From positions 4,092,001 to 4,156,000 of the forward strand of contig OZ242974.1 of NCBI GenBank assembly GCA_965211775.1: a stretch of 64,000 bases of DNA. The letters are read 5' to 3'. The notes under the pieces are model-generated. The model had not been told where the DNA came from. It made no database searches and saw only the letters and a list, made by a program, of their open reading frames with translations. Below, piece after piece: positions 9,408 to 18,375 of this stretch. Origin of the DNA: Thiodiazotropha sp040506975. GTDB lineage: Bacteria > Pseudomonadota > Gammaproteobacteria > Chromatiales > Chromatiaceae. Positions within the stretch are counted from its first letter, which is position 1. Every line of letters starts with the position of its first letter. Position numbers and translations under genes: made by a program.

Positions 9408-9560
9408 TAGGGCCTGTTGACAATAATCCAATCGGCCCTGCTGGGACCATCTTTTCCTCCAACAGGGCAGCATGAGCGATGTGTAGTTATTCTACATGAG
9501 CGAATGATAACGCTGCTGGGCGGATAAATAGCCCCAGCCCTGCGGGTTACGCCCCGAAGG
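9408..9560. repeat. dispersed intergenic palindromic repeat, AGGGCCTGTT family
   Basis: The nhaA-phaC gap contains CTAGGGCCTGTTGACA at 9407-9422, then a small internal palindrome (GTAG ttatt CTAC, 9482-9494) followed by ATGAGCGAATGA (9495-9506). The same end sequence and the same ATGAGCGAATGA block occur between IS1380 copy 2 and infA (51614-51903), and a collapsed form occurs at 61635-61654. The rest of the gap up to 9836 shows nothing I can name. Confidence 0.6.
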
Positions 9561-9836
9561 AAGTGTCCAGGGGGCGCCCCTGAAAAGCGCCACTCGGCGT
9601 TGCCCGTCGCTCAATTGGAACACTCAGACAATATATCACTCACGGTCAAATTATCAGCCGCATGATGCGATACCATGTCAACACCGCTGATTCATCCATT
9701 TATATTATCACTACTCCAGCCTGAAATGATCTACATCTCATGGGTGTTTATGTCGCCTTGAATGGTGATGGTTTTCAATGGCAACGAATGGTGCATCCGG
9801 CTGAACCAAGCACACTTCACACATTCACGATCATGC

Positions 9837-9865
9837 AAAAAAAAGGGGTGCCTGGCGGCACCCCT
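9837..9865 (-). terminator. rho-independent terminator of phaEC
   Basis: Read on the minus strand it is a perfect 9-bp stem AGGGGTGCC / GGCACCCCT with a four-base loop, followed by a run of eight T. It lies 47 bases past the phaC stop codon. Confidence 0.92.
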
Positions 9866-9912
9866 AAGAAACCGGTAGAGACTACCGGCGGAGGATCATA
9901 CTGTTGCGACTG

Positions 9913-10980
9913 TCAGGAACGCTCATCCAGCCACTTGCCGATTGCCGGCGGCACCTGCTTTTGCGCCTTTCCGCTGACATAAATACCGATGTGACCACCC
10001 GGGAAGGAGAGCTCGGTATAATCCTTGCTGCCGGTCAGGTTGCGCAGTGCACGGGAGGAATCGGGCGGCACCAGGTGGTCCTGTTCGGCATAGATATTGA
10101 GTACGGGACAGGTAACGTTCTTTAAATCTACCGGGCGGTCACCGATGGTCACACCGCCCTCAAGAAATCCGTTCTTCTGATAAAAATCCTTCACGAACTG
10201 CCTGAAAGTCTCGCCCGCCTGGTCCGGGCTGTCGAAGATCCATTTCTCCATGCGCAGAAAGTTCTTCAGCTTATCCTCGTCCTCCAACACATCCACCATA
10301 CTCAGATATTTCTGGCCGGTGAGGCTGAAAGGCTTGAGTGAGAGAAAAGTCCAGTTCAGGAGTTCACCCGGCACATTACCCAGGGTGTCGATCAACAGAT
10401 CCACATCCATTTGCTGAACCCACGCTGAGAGCATATTGTCAGGGGTCTGAAAGTCGACCGGCGTGACCATGGTGATCAGATTTTTGACTTTGTCGGGATG
10501 CAGTGAGGTGTAACAGAGGCTGAAAGCACCACCCTGGCAGATCCCCAGAATATTGATCTTATCGAGTTTATGGCGCTTGCGGATAACATCCACACAGCGG
10601 TCCAAATAGCCGTTGATATAGTCATCCATGGTCATCGCACGATCCGCCTCATCGGGATATCCCCAATCTATCAGGTAGACATCCTGTCCCGCCGCAAGGA
10701 GATTGCGAACGGTCGAACGATTCTCCTGAATATCCGTCATATAGGGGCGGTTAACCAATGCATAGACAATCAATGTCGGTACGGAACTCTGCACTACATC
10801 GGCGGGTGACTCATAGCGATAGAGCCGTAATTTATCTTCCCGGTAGACCTCTACTTTGGGCGTAACACCCGTATCGATCTTCTCGGCATTCAAAAGATTT
10901 TCGACCCCTTTACCCAGCTTGCGGCTGTAGTCATACATCTCTTCGGCCAGCTGATCGGGGCGTATGTTAAATGGTTGCAC
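9913..10980 (-). CDS. phaC: class III poly(3-hydroxyalkanoate) synthase, PhaC subunit
   Basis: This is the catalytic subunit of the PhaEC synthase, which polymerises 3-hydroxyacyl-CoA into storage granules. The lipase-like box G-I-C-Q-G-G holds the nucleophilic cysteine (residue 148 from the chosen start). The aspartate of Y-A-E-Q-D-H-L-V-P-P (301) and the histidine of F-P-G-G-H-I-G-I-Y (330) complete the triad. From the GTG at 10980 the length is 355 residues, which is the usual class III length, and this start has GAGGAG at the right spacing; an in-frame TTG at 10995 overlaps that site. It follows phaE by 107 bases and is probably co-transcribed with it. Confidence 0.96.
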   Translation of the reverse strand: MQPFNIRPDQLAEEMYDYSRKLGKGVENLLNAEKIDTGVTPKVEVYREDKLRLYRYESPADVVQSSVPTLIVYALVNRPYMTDIQENRSTVRNLLAAGQDVYLIDWGYPDEADRAMTMDDYINGYLDRCVDVIRKRHKLDKINILGICQGGAFSLCYTSLHPDKVKNLITMVTPVDFQTPDNMLSAWVQQMDVDLLIDTLGNVPGELLNWTFLSLKPFSLTGQKYLSMVDVLEDEDKLKNFLRMEKWIFDSPDQAGETFRQFVKDFYQKNGFLEGGVTIGDRPVDLKNVTCPVLNIYAEQDHLVPPDSSRALRNLTGSKDYTELSFPGGHIGIYVSGKAQKQVPPAIGKWLDERS

Positions 10981-11087
10981 GTCTATTCTCCTCAAATCCT
11001 AGAACTGCTCGCTACGGCATTTCAGCAAACAGGCCATTTGTTCATTTCACACGGGTGGATCCACTAACGCATGTCACTGAAGTCAGC

Positions 11088-12164
11088 CTAGTTTTTCTTG
11101 ACAGCCGCCTTCTTTTTCGCAACTGCCTTTTTCTTCGGCGTGGAGCTCCGCTTGGTCGGCGCCGCACTCGTTTGTTGCTTGTTGGAGGCAATACTACGCA
11201 GTTCGATCATCTGCTCTTTCAACAGTTCGATCTCGGCACGCATTGCCTTACTTTCACGGCGTGATTCCTGGAGTCTGTCCTGCAGGGTTCGCAGCTCTCT
11301 GCGGGTTGGCATATTCATACCACCCAGCGCCTCATCCACCAGCTGTCCAAGCTTATGTTTCAGCGCCATCAGGCTATTGACCAGGCGGCCGTGTATTTTG
11401 GCGTATTCAGGCGTCATCACCTGTTCACCATAGACCTCCTCACTGCTTCCAACCCAGAGATCATAGAGTCCACGTGCGCTATCCACCTGATTACCTTCAT
11501 CGATCAGCGCCTCGATCTTCTCTTTCAGTCTATTTGCCGAAAGCATGCCCAGGTTGGAAAAGAATCCCATGTACTCACCCAGACAACGCTGGTATTCAAC
11601 CACTCGCTGGGTCAGTTGCTTATACTGTCTCTCCTCTTCACGGGTGTAGCCGAGACCGGGAGCGCTGAGAAAGCGATCCAGATCGCCCGTATGAGGCATA
11701 TTGCGCAGTAGGTCACCGGGCATCAGTGACAGTGAGGAGATCATGCGCTGCCAGTTGTCCATCGGCATTTCCCAGAACGCCATCATCTTGTGCAGCGCGT
11801 CGTCACCCGCAGCCTCGGTATTTCCGAAAATGCCCTCCATGTTTCCGCTAAAAAGCTTCTGCAGGTCGGCGACCGTACGATTGGCCGCTTCCATCCAGTC
11901 ATTACTCTGACCGGCGTTCTTGTAATAGCCCTCTGCCATTCGGAAATAACTTTGGGTCTGTTCCATCATCTTGTTCATGAAATCACGGGTCATATCATTG
12001 GCCCCGGGTGACAGGCCCTGCCACCAATGCTCCATGGCGCTCTCCAGGGGAGATTTTACAGGCTGCTTCATGCCCATTGCCTGACGGCTCATATCGGTCC
12101 AGGTTTCCCAGTATTTCTGCTGGGTCTTCATCCAGTCCTCGTTCCAGAATGCAGATTCACTCAT
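11088..12164 (-). CDS. phaE: class III PHA synthase, PhaE subunit
   Basis: The 358-residue non-catalytic partner is required for activity and stability of class III PhaC. It starts M-S-E-S-A-F-W-N-E-D-W and shows the PhaE pattern of amphipathic helices, with a coiled coil at about 290-330 (L-Q-D-R-L-Q-E-S-R-R-E-S). It ends in a lysine-rich tail (A-V-A-K-K-K-A-A-V-K-K-N), which might contact DNA or the granule surface; that last point is inference. It leads the minus-strand phaE-phaC operon and is divergent from phaA across a 296-bp shared promoter region. Confidence 0.93.
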   Translation of the reverse strand: MSESAFWNEDWMKTQQKYWETWTDMSRQAMGMKQPVKSPLESAMEHWWQGLSPGANDMTRDFMNKMMEQTQSYFRMAEGYYKNAGQSNDWMEAANRTVADLQKLFSGNMEGIFGNTEAAGDDALHKMMAFWEMPMDNWQRMISSLSLMPGDLLRNMPHTGDLDRFLSAPGLGYTREEERQYKQLTQRVVEYQRCLGEYMGFFSNLGMLSANRLKEKIEALIDEGNQVDSARGLYDLWVGSSEEVYGEQVMTPEYAKIHGRLVNSLMALKHKLGQLVDEALGGMNMPTRRELRTLQDRLQESRRESKAMRAEIELLKEQMIELRSIASNKQQTSAAPTKRSSTPKKKAVAKKKAAVKKN

Positions 12165-12460
12165 GGTCTAGTCCCGTGTTTGCGACGCAGTGTCGATTAA
12201 TATCATTGATTGAATGTGCCGAAGTAAGGCCCGGTTGAGTCCAGATAGCCGAACGGCCATCCCAGACATAAAACCTAAACTCAACACTCATGCCTAAATA
12301 AGCTAGCAATAAAATTTGTGCGCTGCAACATTTTTTGCTACAACTTAGGCGGCATTCAGCATTCAGATACCCGGAAAGCTGATGTGAAACGCCATTCGGT
12401 GTCCGTTTTGAGCGTTATGACGGGCCATTCAATAAACATAAAACATGAGGATTACCCAAC
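12165..12460. promoter_or_regulatory. divergent phaE / phaA promoter region with candidate PhaR site
   Basis: The 296-bp gap separates phaE (minus) from phaA (plus). At 12315-12334 it contains TTTGTGCGCTGCAACATTTT. This matches 16 of 20 positions of the sequence just upstream of the phasin promoter (16007-16026). TGC-rich operators are known for PhaR of PHA-producing bacteria. I could not place a convincing -35/-10 pair in this gap. Confidence 0.5.
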
Positions 12461-12755
12461 GTGAGTGAGAATATCGTCATCGTCGGCGCAGCCCGAAGCG
12501 CCATCGGTTCGTTTGGTGGCAGCCTGGCCGGTATTCCTGGCCATCAGCTGGGAGCATCTATTATCAAGGGTCTGCTTGAGCGTACCGGTGTCGGGCCGGA
12601 ACAGGTGGATGAAGTGATTCTTGGCCAGGTCCTGACCGCAGGAACCGGCCAGAATCCCGCCCGTCAGGCGGCTATCGCAGCCGGATTACCCGTTGAAACA
12701 TCGGCCCTGACCATCAACAAAGTCTGTGGCAGTGGCCTGAAAGCTGTACATTTAG

Positions 12756-14323
12756 CCCGCATGTTTCATCCGTTTTTAAATTTAGCCGGTGATATGGCCA
12801 AGCTTGGGTGGTTTGCCCTCACTGGGAACCAAACCTCTATCAAGCCCTGATTTTCCACCCTCCGGGCAGACTCCCCCTTACCCCCATTGTTGATCAACGT
12901 GCCGGGGCAGCACTCTGCCGGGCTATCCCGGCTTGAGTCGTGCCGCCACCTGGAAAAACAGCGCCTGATAGGGATAGGTGCTGGAGAGCAGGAAGCGGAT
13001 CCGTCGCGTGTTGCGAATGATGACCGCCCCGATCTTGAACAGTTTGAGCCGGATCGTGGTCATCTGTGCACGCGCCAGTTCCGTGCCCTTCAGCGCGAGG
13101 CGCCGGATGGCCTCCATCAGCACATAGGCCAGACTGGACAGCAGTAGACGAAACTGATTGGCCCACCAGTAATGCGCGCTGGTGCGATCGGCGAACAGCC
13201 CCAGTTGCTGCTCCTTGATTCGGTTCTCCATGTCACCACGGGCGCAGTAGAGGTCATCGTAAAGGCGCTGTTTGTCGCCGGCCAGGTTGGTGACGATGAA
13301 GCGTGGATTTGGCCCCTTGTCGGTGACCTCCAGTTTGGCGATCACCTTGCGACGCGTCTTCCAGGTGCTGGCGGCATAGTGAAACTGAAAGAATTCCCGC
13401 ATCTTCATGCCGGTTCGCTTCGCCAGTTCCTCAACCCACTGCATGGGCTCACGGATACACCGCAGCAAGGCGTCATTCTTGGCGATGCCCACGATATAGC
13501 CCACAGCGTTGCGCTCGCACCAGCTGAGCATGTGGTGACGGCAAAAGCCGCTATCGCCCCGAAAGATGATACGCACTTCAGGCCAAGCCCGGCGCAGGCG
13601 TTTGACCAACAGCGCCAGAATCGCCCAGGCATGCTTGGGCGCATCGATCCGGCTGGGCCGCAGATAACTCACCAGCAGTTGATCGCCACAAAAGACATAC
13701 AGGGGCAGGAAGCAGTAGTGATCGTAGTAGCCGTGAAAGAAGCGGCCTTCCTGGCGGCCATGCACCGGATCATCCGTGGCGTCGAAATCCAGGATCAGCT
13801 CATCGGGTGGTGCATCATATGAGGCAATGAACTGCTCGAGCAGTAGGTTGTGGACATCAACGGCAACCCGGCGATCGACCCGGTTCTCCAGCCGACAAAG
13901 TGTCGACTGGCTGCCCAGTACCTCCTCGCGTTCGATCGAGCTCTGTAGGGCCGGGTCGGTGCGTAGTGTCTGATGGTCGTTCAGATCTTCATAACCCAGG
14001 CAGAGCCCATAGACTCGCTGGCGCAACAGGCTCAACTGGCTGTGTTCAATATAGCGGGGATCTCGCGGGTCGGGGATGACCGCATCAACCGCCTCGAGCA
14101 ATCCCAGACGCCTGTCGATCTCACGCAGCAGCAACACGCCGCCGTCCGAGGTGATATCGCCACCGGAAAACTCGGCTTGAACCTTACGGCGTTTTAGGGC
14201 TGGAAAATCAAAGGCAGTCTGGGTACAGTTTGTCACAGGCAAAATCCTTTCGATTACAGTGTAAGCAACTGAATTATATCGAAGTATCAGGATTTTGCCT
14301 TTTTAATGCGTGAAATATTGGGG
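12756..14323 (-). mobile_element. IS1380-family insertion sequence, copy 1 (1,568 bp)
   Basis: The ends are CCCGCATGTTTCA on the left and TGAAATATTGGGG on the right (imperfect inverted repeats). A 4-bp target duplication TTAG flanks the element at 12752-12755 and 14324-14327. Copy 2 (50046-51613) has the same length and differs at two bases that I noticed. The transposase runs opposite to phaA. Confidence 0.95.
12923..14242 (-). CDS. IS1380-family transposase, copy 1
   Basis: This 439-residue DDE transposase (DDE_Tnp_1 group) has candidate catalytic blocks I-L-D-F-D-A-T-D-D-P at about 166-175, I-I-F-R-G-D-S-G-F-C at about 226-235 and R-G-D-M-E-N-R-I-K-E at about 357-366. The reading frame is complete. 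It differs from copy 2 by Tyr versus Cys in the Y-D-H-x-C-F segment. Confidence 0.94.
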   Translation of the reverse strand: MPVTNCTQTAFDFPALKRRKVQAEFSGGDITSDGGVLLLREIDRRLGLLEAVDAVIPDPRDPRYIEHSQLSLLRQRVYGLCLGYEDLNDHQTLRTDPALQSSIEREEVLGSQSTLCRLENRVDRRVAVDVHNLLLEQFIASYDAPPDELILDFDATDDPVHGRQEGRFFHGYYDHYCFLPLYVFCGDQLLVSYLRPSRIDAPKHAWAILALLVKRLRRAWPEVRIIFRGDSGFCRHHMLSWCERNAVGYIVGIAKNDALLRCIREPMQWVEELAKRTGMKMREFFQFHYAASTWKTRRKVIAKLEVTDKGPNPRFIVTNLAGDKQRLYDDLYCARGDMENRIKEQQLGLFADRTSAHYWWANQFRLLLSSLAYVLMEAIRRLALKGTELARAQMTTIRLKLFKIGAVIIRNTRRIRFLLSSTYPYQALFFQVAARLKPG

Positions 14324-15451
14324 TTAGCTATGCAGGCCGTGGCTTGCGGTGATGCCGAAATCGTCATTGCCGGGGGTCAGGAAAACATGAGCATGGCGCC
14401 CCATCTGCTGCCCAATTCACGCAATGGCAGTAAAATAGGCGATTGGAAAATGATCGACAGCATGATCGTCGATGGCCTTTGGGATGCATTCAATAATTAT
14501 CACATGGGCACCACAGCCGAGAATATCGCAGGTAAATTCAATCTCAGCCGTGAAGATCAGGATGCCTTTGCCGCCGCATCGCAACAGAAGGCGGAGGCGG
14601 CACTGAATGAGCATCTATTCGCTGATGAGATCATACCTATCGAAATCCCGCAACGCCGAGGGGATCCCATTGTCTTTGATCGTGATGAGTTTCCGCGTCC
14701 GGGCACTACGGCCGAGTCTCTCGGCAAACTGCGCCCCGCCTTTGCCAAGGAAGGTAGCGTCACTGCAGGTAACGCCTCGGGAATCAACGATGGGGCTGCT
14801 GCTGTCATGGTGATGAGCGAGACCAAGGCAAAAGCGCTGGGGCTCACACCAATGGTACGGGTCGTCGCCTTTGCATCGGCCGGTGTTGATCCTTCAATCA
14901 TGGGCACCGGCCCCATTCCCGCCTCTACCAAGTGTCTGGACAGGGCGGGGTGGAAGGTCGATGACCTTGACAGGATCGAGGCAAACGAAGCCTTTGCGGC
15001 CCAGGCCATGTGTGTAAATCAGGAAATGGGCTGGGATAGCTCGAAGGTGAACGTCCACGGTGGCGCCATTGCCTTGGGGCACCCGATTGGGGCATCCGGC
15101 TGCCGCGTGTTGGTCACCCTGTTGCATGAGATGAAACGAAGCGGTTCCCAGAAAGGCCTCGCAACCCTGTGTATCGGGGGCGGCCAGGGTGTCGCCATGG
15201 CGGTCGAAAAAGTCTGAAACAGGCCTGAAAATGCGGGTTACTGCTGAAAAAATGCGGTTTTAACCTGCAGGCGGGCTGGGTATGGTGGGGACCATACCCA
15301 GCCCATATTCTGTTCCGGCACCCCACTCCCGATAGCCTGAAAAAGTGGTTTCGCCGCTGATTTCCACACTTTCAGTGCCGCATTTAATATTCTCAGTGCC
15401 TTGTTTGAGGTAAACTGGTCGCCAACGATATCCAGGAACAGTTGCAGGGTC

Positions 15452-15907
15452 ATGTCTGAGCGCATCATAAAAAAATATCCCAACCGTCGGTTGTACGATA
15501 CTGAACAAAGCAAATACATCACATTGACGCAGCTCCGCCAACTGATCATCAGCGGTGAATCGATCAAAGTCGTGGATTCCACCTCCGAGGAGGACATAAC
15601 ACGCAATATCCTGCTACAGATTATCCTGGAGACGGAATCTGGCGGTCAGCCCCTATTCACCGCCAACATGCTTTCCCAGATCATCCGTTTCTATGGCGGC
15701 ACCCTGCAAGGGATCTTCGGCAACTATCTGGAGCAGAGCCTTGGGCTCTTTACAGCGCAGCAGGAGCAGCTAAAAAAGAATCTGGGCGAAGACCCGTTTA
15801 CTGCGATGACAAATCTGGCCCAGAGCAATATGAAAATGTGGACCGATTTGCAGAAAGATTTTTTCACTGCAGCAGGTTTTCCCAACACAAAAAAAGAAGA
15901 TTCATAG
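15452..15907 (+). CDS. phaR: polyhydroxyalkanoate synthesis regulator PhaR
   Basis: This PhaR-type protein of 151 residues represses phasin and PHA genes and is released when it binds nascent polymer. The N-terminal DNA-binding domain opens I-I-K-K-Y-P-N-R-R-L-Y-D-T at residues 5-17. It is followed by the PHB accumulation regulatory domain with L-L-Q-I-I-L-E-T-E-S-G-G and L-F-T-A-N-M-L-S-Q-I-I-R-F-Y-G. The start is the ATG at 15452, preceded by GCAGGG; an upstream in-frame ATG at 15401 adds unrelated residues. It lies between phaA and the phasin gene, 234 bases after phaA. Confidence 0.95.
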   Translation: MSERIIKKYPNRRLYDTEQSKYITLTQLRQLIISGESIKVVDSTSEEDITRNILLQIILETESGGQPLFTANMLSQIIRFYGGTLQGIFGNYLEQSLGLFTAQQEQLKKNLGEDPFTAMTNLAQSNMKMWTDLQKDFFTAAGFPNTKKEDS

Positions 15908-16006
15908 TGTCCCCCCTCTTAAACTTCACCATAACTTCTTGATATCAATATAATTAGTCAAGATTTTCATAGATATACCCGAAAATTTGCAAAAAAAATA
16001 AAAATT

Positions 16007-16026
16007 TTTGTGCGATGCGCAATTTT
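16007..16026 (+). promoter_or_regulatory. candidate PhaR operator upstream of the phasin promoter
   Basis: TTTGTGCGATGCGCAATTTT contains the near-palindrome TTGTGCGATGCGCAA. It ends four bases before the phasin -35 box. It is 16/20 identical to the site at 12315-12334 in the phaE/phaA divergent region. The position suits repression by PhaR; the binding itself is inference. Confidence 0.5.
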
Positions 16027-16029
16027 CTC

Positions 16030-16058
16030 TTGACACCCACTTGCTGGCGGACTATGCT
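16030..16058 (+). promoter_or_regulatory. sigma-70 promoter of the phasin gene
   Basis: A consensus -35 box TTGACA (16030-16035) is separated by exactly 17 bases from a good -10 box TATGCT (16053-16058). Transcription would start about 25 bases before the phasin ATG. It is the strongest promoter I can see in the PHA locus, which fits an abundant granule protein. Confidence 0.85.
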
Positions 16059-16089
16059 GCAATGCACAACCAACACAGGAGCATATATC

Positions 16090-16461
16090 ATGGCTAAAGC
16101 GAAAGAGAACATCGAGATGATTAGTGAATTCAACACTGCCGGTTACGAGAGTTTCCGTCAGCTGAGCGACATCAGCCTGAAGGCTTGGAATCAGGTTATG
16201 GAAGCTCAGATTAACACCCTGAACACTCTCATGAACACCAGCATGGAGCAACTGAAGCTGGTTTCCGAAGCCAAAGACTACCAAGAGGTCGTCCGCGGTC
16301 AGATGGATCTTTCCCGTAAACTGGGTGAAGATCTGATGAGCAAGACCCGCGAGGCTGTCGAGCTGAGCCAGAAGACCGGCGAAGAGGTCCGCGGCTGGTA
16401 TGAGAGCAACCTGGCAACCGCAAACGAAAAGATCAGCAAAGTCGCTGAGAAGGCCGCTTAA
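16090..16461 (+). CDS. phasin family protein (PHA granule-associated)
   Basis: This is a small, all-helical protein of 123 residues with the phasin_2 pattern: a long amphipathic helix region, then K-A-K-E-N-I-E-M-I-S at the start and S-R-K-L-G-E-D-L-M-S-K-T-R-E-A-V-E-L in the middle. Phasins coat PHA granules and control their number and size. The ATG at 16090 follows a CAGGAG site. The gene has its own strong promoter and terminator, so it is expressed separately from phaR and phaB. Confidence 0.92.
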   Translation: MAKAKENIEMISEFNTAGYESFRQLSDISLKAWNQVMEAQINTLNTLMNTSMEQLKLVSEAKDYQEVVRGQMDLSRKLGEDLMSKTREAVELSQKTGEEVRGWYESNLATANEKISKVAEKAA

Positions 16462-16491
16462 TCGCGTCATTGCTTGAATGGTCTATCGATA

Positions 16492-16516
16492 ACCGGCGGC
16501 CCTGCCGCCGGTTTTT
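16492..16516 (+). terminator. rho-independent terminator after the phasin gene
   Basis: A nine-base stem ACCGGCGGC / GCCGCCGGT with a three-base loop is followed by a short T run. It begins 30 bases after the phasin stop. Confidence 0.9.
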
Positions 16517-16714
16517 CATTTACCTGAATCTGTAGCTTGATCAGTGATGAAGCATGCAGGCACCTGATTCGACTACAGGGATAATGTTGCAGGAAGAACG
16601 GCTTAATCAGATTGAATTGGGAATTTTTTTGCCGGGGCGAGCGGTCAATTGGTTGAATCACGCTAACTGGTCACTCTAGAGATTTAGGCTACCAGACATT
16701 GAGGAAGTATAAGA

Positions 16715-17464
16715 ATGAGCTGTAAAGATAAACTCGCTGTAGTCACTGGTGGTATGGGCGGTATCGGTACCGCGATCTGTTTACGTCTCGCCCAGGAAGG
16801 GGCAAAAGTCGTTGCCACCTGCCACCCATCGGAAGTGGACCAGGTAGGTAGCTGGGTACAGAAACAGAAGGATCTGGGTGCGGAAGTTGATGTTATTGCT
16901 GGAGATGTTTCCACCTCTGAGGGTGGGTCCGCTTTGATGAGTGAGATTGTCGAAAAATACGGTTCGGTGGATATCCTGGTCAACTGTGCCGGCATCACCC
17001 GGGATTCGACCATGAAAAAGATGACCTCTGAGCAGTGGGATGCAGTCATCGATACCAATTTAAGCAGCGCCTTCTATGTTACCAGTCCAGTCTGGAACGG
17101 CATGATCGAACGTGGATTCGGCCGGGTAATCAACATCTCTTCGGTGAACGGTCAAAGGGGACAATTCGGTCAAGCCAACTACTCTGCAGCCAAGGCGGGT
17201 ATGCATGGTTTTACCATGGCACTGGCCTACGAAGGTGCAGCAAAGGGTGTGACTATCAATACAGTTTCACCCGGCTATATCGAAACCGCTATGACCGCAG
17301 CAATGCGGGATGACGTTCGCGACGCCATAATCAGTGGTATTCCCATGCGGCGCATGGGGCAGCCAGAGGAGATAGCTCATGCCGTGGCCTTCCTGGCAGA
17401 CGACTCGAGTACCTATATCACCGGCGCCAATCTGCCTGTCAATGGTGGCCTGTTTATCCATTAA
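16715..17464 (+). CDS. phaB: acetoacetyl-CoA reductase PhaB
   Basis: The 249-residue short-chain dehydrogenase reduces acetoacetyl-CoA to (R)-3-hydroxybutyryl-CoA for PHA synthesis. The cofactor loop is T-G-G-M-G-G-I-G-T-A-I at about 10-20. It also has N-C-A-G-I-T-R-D at about 88, and a catalytic Ser-Tyr-Lys set in the segment I-N-I-S-S-V-N-G followed by Q-A-N-Y-S-A-A-K-A-G. The sequence follows PhaB more closely than FabG (for example the conserved V-N-G-Q-R-G-Q-F-G-Q stretch). The start ATG has GAGGAAG upstream. It ends the PHA locus, before a strong terminator. Confidence 0.94.
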   Translation: MSCKDKLAVVTGGMGGIGTAICLRLAQEGAKVVATCHPSEVDQVGSWVQKQKDLGAEVDVIAGDVSTSEGGSALMSEIVEKYGSVDILVNCAGITRDSTMKKMTSEQWDAVIDTNLSSAFYVTSPVWNGMIERGFGRVINISSVNGQRGQFGQANYSAAKAGMHGFTMALAYEGAAKGVTINTVSPGYIETAMTAAMRDDVRDAIISGIPMRRMGQPEEIAHAVAFLADDSSTYITGANLPVNGGLFIH

Positions 17465-17497
17465 TCATATCACTTCTCCCTCAAGTGATCTTTCCCA

Positions 17498-17524
17498 CCC
17501 GGCATCCCCTGCCGGGTTTTTTTT
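17498..17524 (+). terminator. rho-independent terminator after phaB
   Basis: The stem CCCGGC / GCCGGG has a seven-base loop and is followed by eight T. It closes the PHA locus 33 bases after the phaB stop. Confidence 0.93.
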
Positions 17525-17829
17525 AAAGCAGGTAACAGTGTATCCGACAGTTTTTTAACCGGAAGCGGCAAGCCGCCAGAATATCGATGAAATCGGGTGG
17601 AAGGATTGGTCTCGTCTGAATCGTTAGCCGCTCCAGACGCTTGGCATTAACGACCGGCACACCAAGTTGCCCGTCATGCCATGAGAGATGTCCGGTTTCA
17701 CGTGATCGGATGACATCTAAGTAGGTCCAAGCGAGCTCAAAACCCGATATCGTAGGGATCACTATCAAATGGATCAGGCCATGCAGGATCTTCTGGCCAT
17801 GTATTCAGCTGTTCTCGTAGTTTCAGCAT
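17523..17829 (-). pseudogene. small unknown gene with one frameshift
   Basis: From an ATG at 17829 with GGAGTGG upstream, the frame reads M-L-K-L-R-E-Q-L-N-T-W-P-E-D-P-A-W and stops after D-P-Y-D-I-G-F. One base along, an open frame continues G-F-E-L-A-W-T-Y-L-D-V-I to 17523. Dropping one G from the GGG at the junction joins them into a single 101-residue protein. I do not recognise the family. It could be a decayed gene or a sequencing indel. The rest of the 17.5-18.1 kb gap shows no other gene. Confidence 0.45.
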
Positions 17830-18126
17830 GCCGCCACTCCGCGATTAACCTCTTACCAAAACAGATGCAATAAAACTGCCAACACAGTAATCCTTTGATT
17901 TATTGCTTGCTTTTACGTGATTGCTGAAAATTTTCTAAGTGCTTTGTAAAGAAAATCGACGGTGACGCCATTAAAAAAACCGCAGATTCGTTAATATTCA
18001 ACAAAATTTCGCTATCTTATTGATTGAAATACAATCCGATTTTGATCAGGCCTGTCAAACTGACCGACACCTTTTGTGACTACAAGATGTTGGATTTCCG
18101 GAATAAAACAAGTGTAGGATCGGTGT

Positions 18127-18333
18127 GTGACTATGCAAAAGTTCCTGTTTGTATTAGCGACAACCGCACTCTTGTTGGGTCTGCTTTGGCCATGGATCGA
18201 TAAAATCCCTTTTGGACGATTACCGGGTGATATTGTGGTGGAGCGGGAAAACTTTCGTTTCCACCTCCCTTTAACCAGCATGCTGCTGTTAAGCGCACTG
18301 ATCACTCTTATTTTATGGCTGATTCGCCGCTAG
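18127..18333 (+). CDS. DUF2905 family small membrane protein
   Basis: The 68-residue protein has two transmembrane segments (about 5-22 and 48-65) linked by the typical DUF2905 motif I-P-F-G-R-L-P-G-D-I. Its function is unknown. The GTG at 18127 fits the AGGA site better (six bases) than the ATG two codons later. It stands alone between unrelated genes. Confidence 0.88.
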   Translation: MTMQKFLFVLATTALLLGLLWPWIDKIPFGRLPGDIVVERENFRFHLPLTSMLLLSALITLILWLIRR

Positions 18334-18375
18334 GGTTTTTCACGCCCAATTGCCTGTCAACTGCGAAATCTCTGA

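Larger units (their letters stand above)
12461..15217 (+). pseudogene. phaA: acetyl-CoA acetyltransferase (beta-ketothiolase), interrupted by IS1380
   Basis: This thiolase condenses two acetyl-CoA to acetoacetyl-CoA, the first step of polyhydroxybutyrate synthesis. The 5' part (GTG at 12461, with GAGGA nine bases upstream) encodes the N-terminus through the nucleophile region V-C-G-S-G-L-K-A-V-H-L. The 3' part encodes the rest, including N-V-H-G-G-A-I-A-L-G-H-P-I-G-A-S-G and the C-terminal C-I-G-G-G. IS1380 at 12756-14323 separates them. Removing the IS and one TTAG duplication gives V-H-L-A-M-Q-A-V-A in frame, a normal thiolase of about 393 residues. An ATG in the IS right end (14306) is in frame with the 3' half, but no ribosome-binding site is evident and the resulting fragment would lack the nucleophile. 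As sequenced the gene should be inactive, so the pathway would need another thiolase. Confidence 0.95.
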
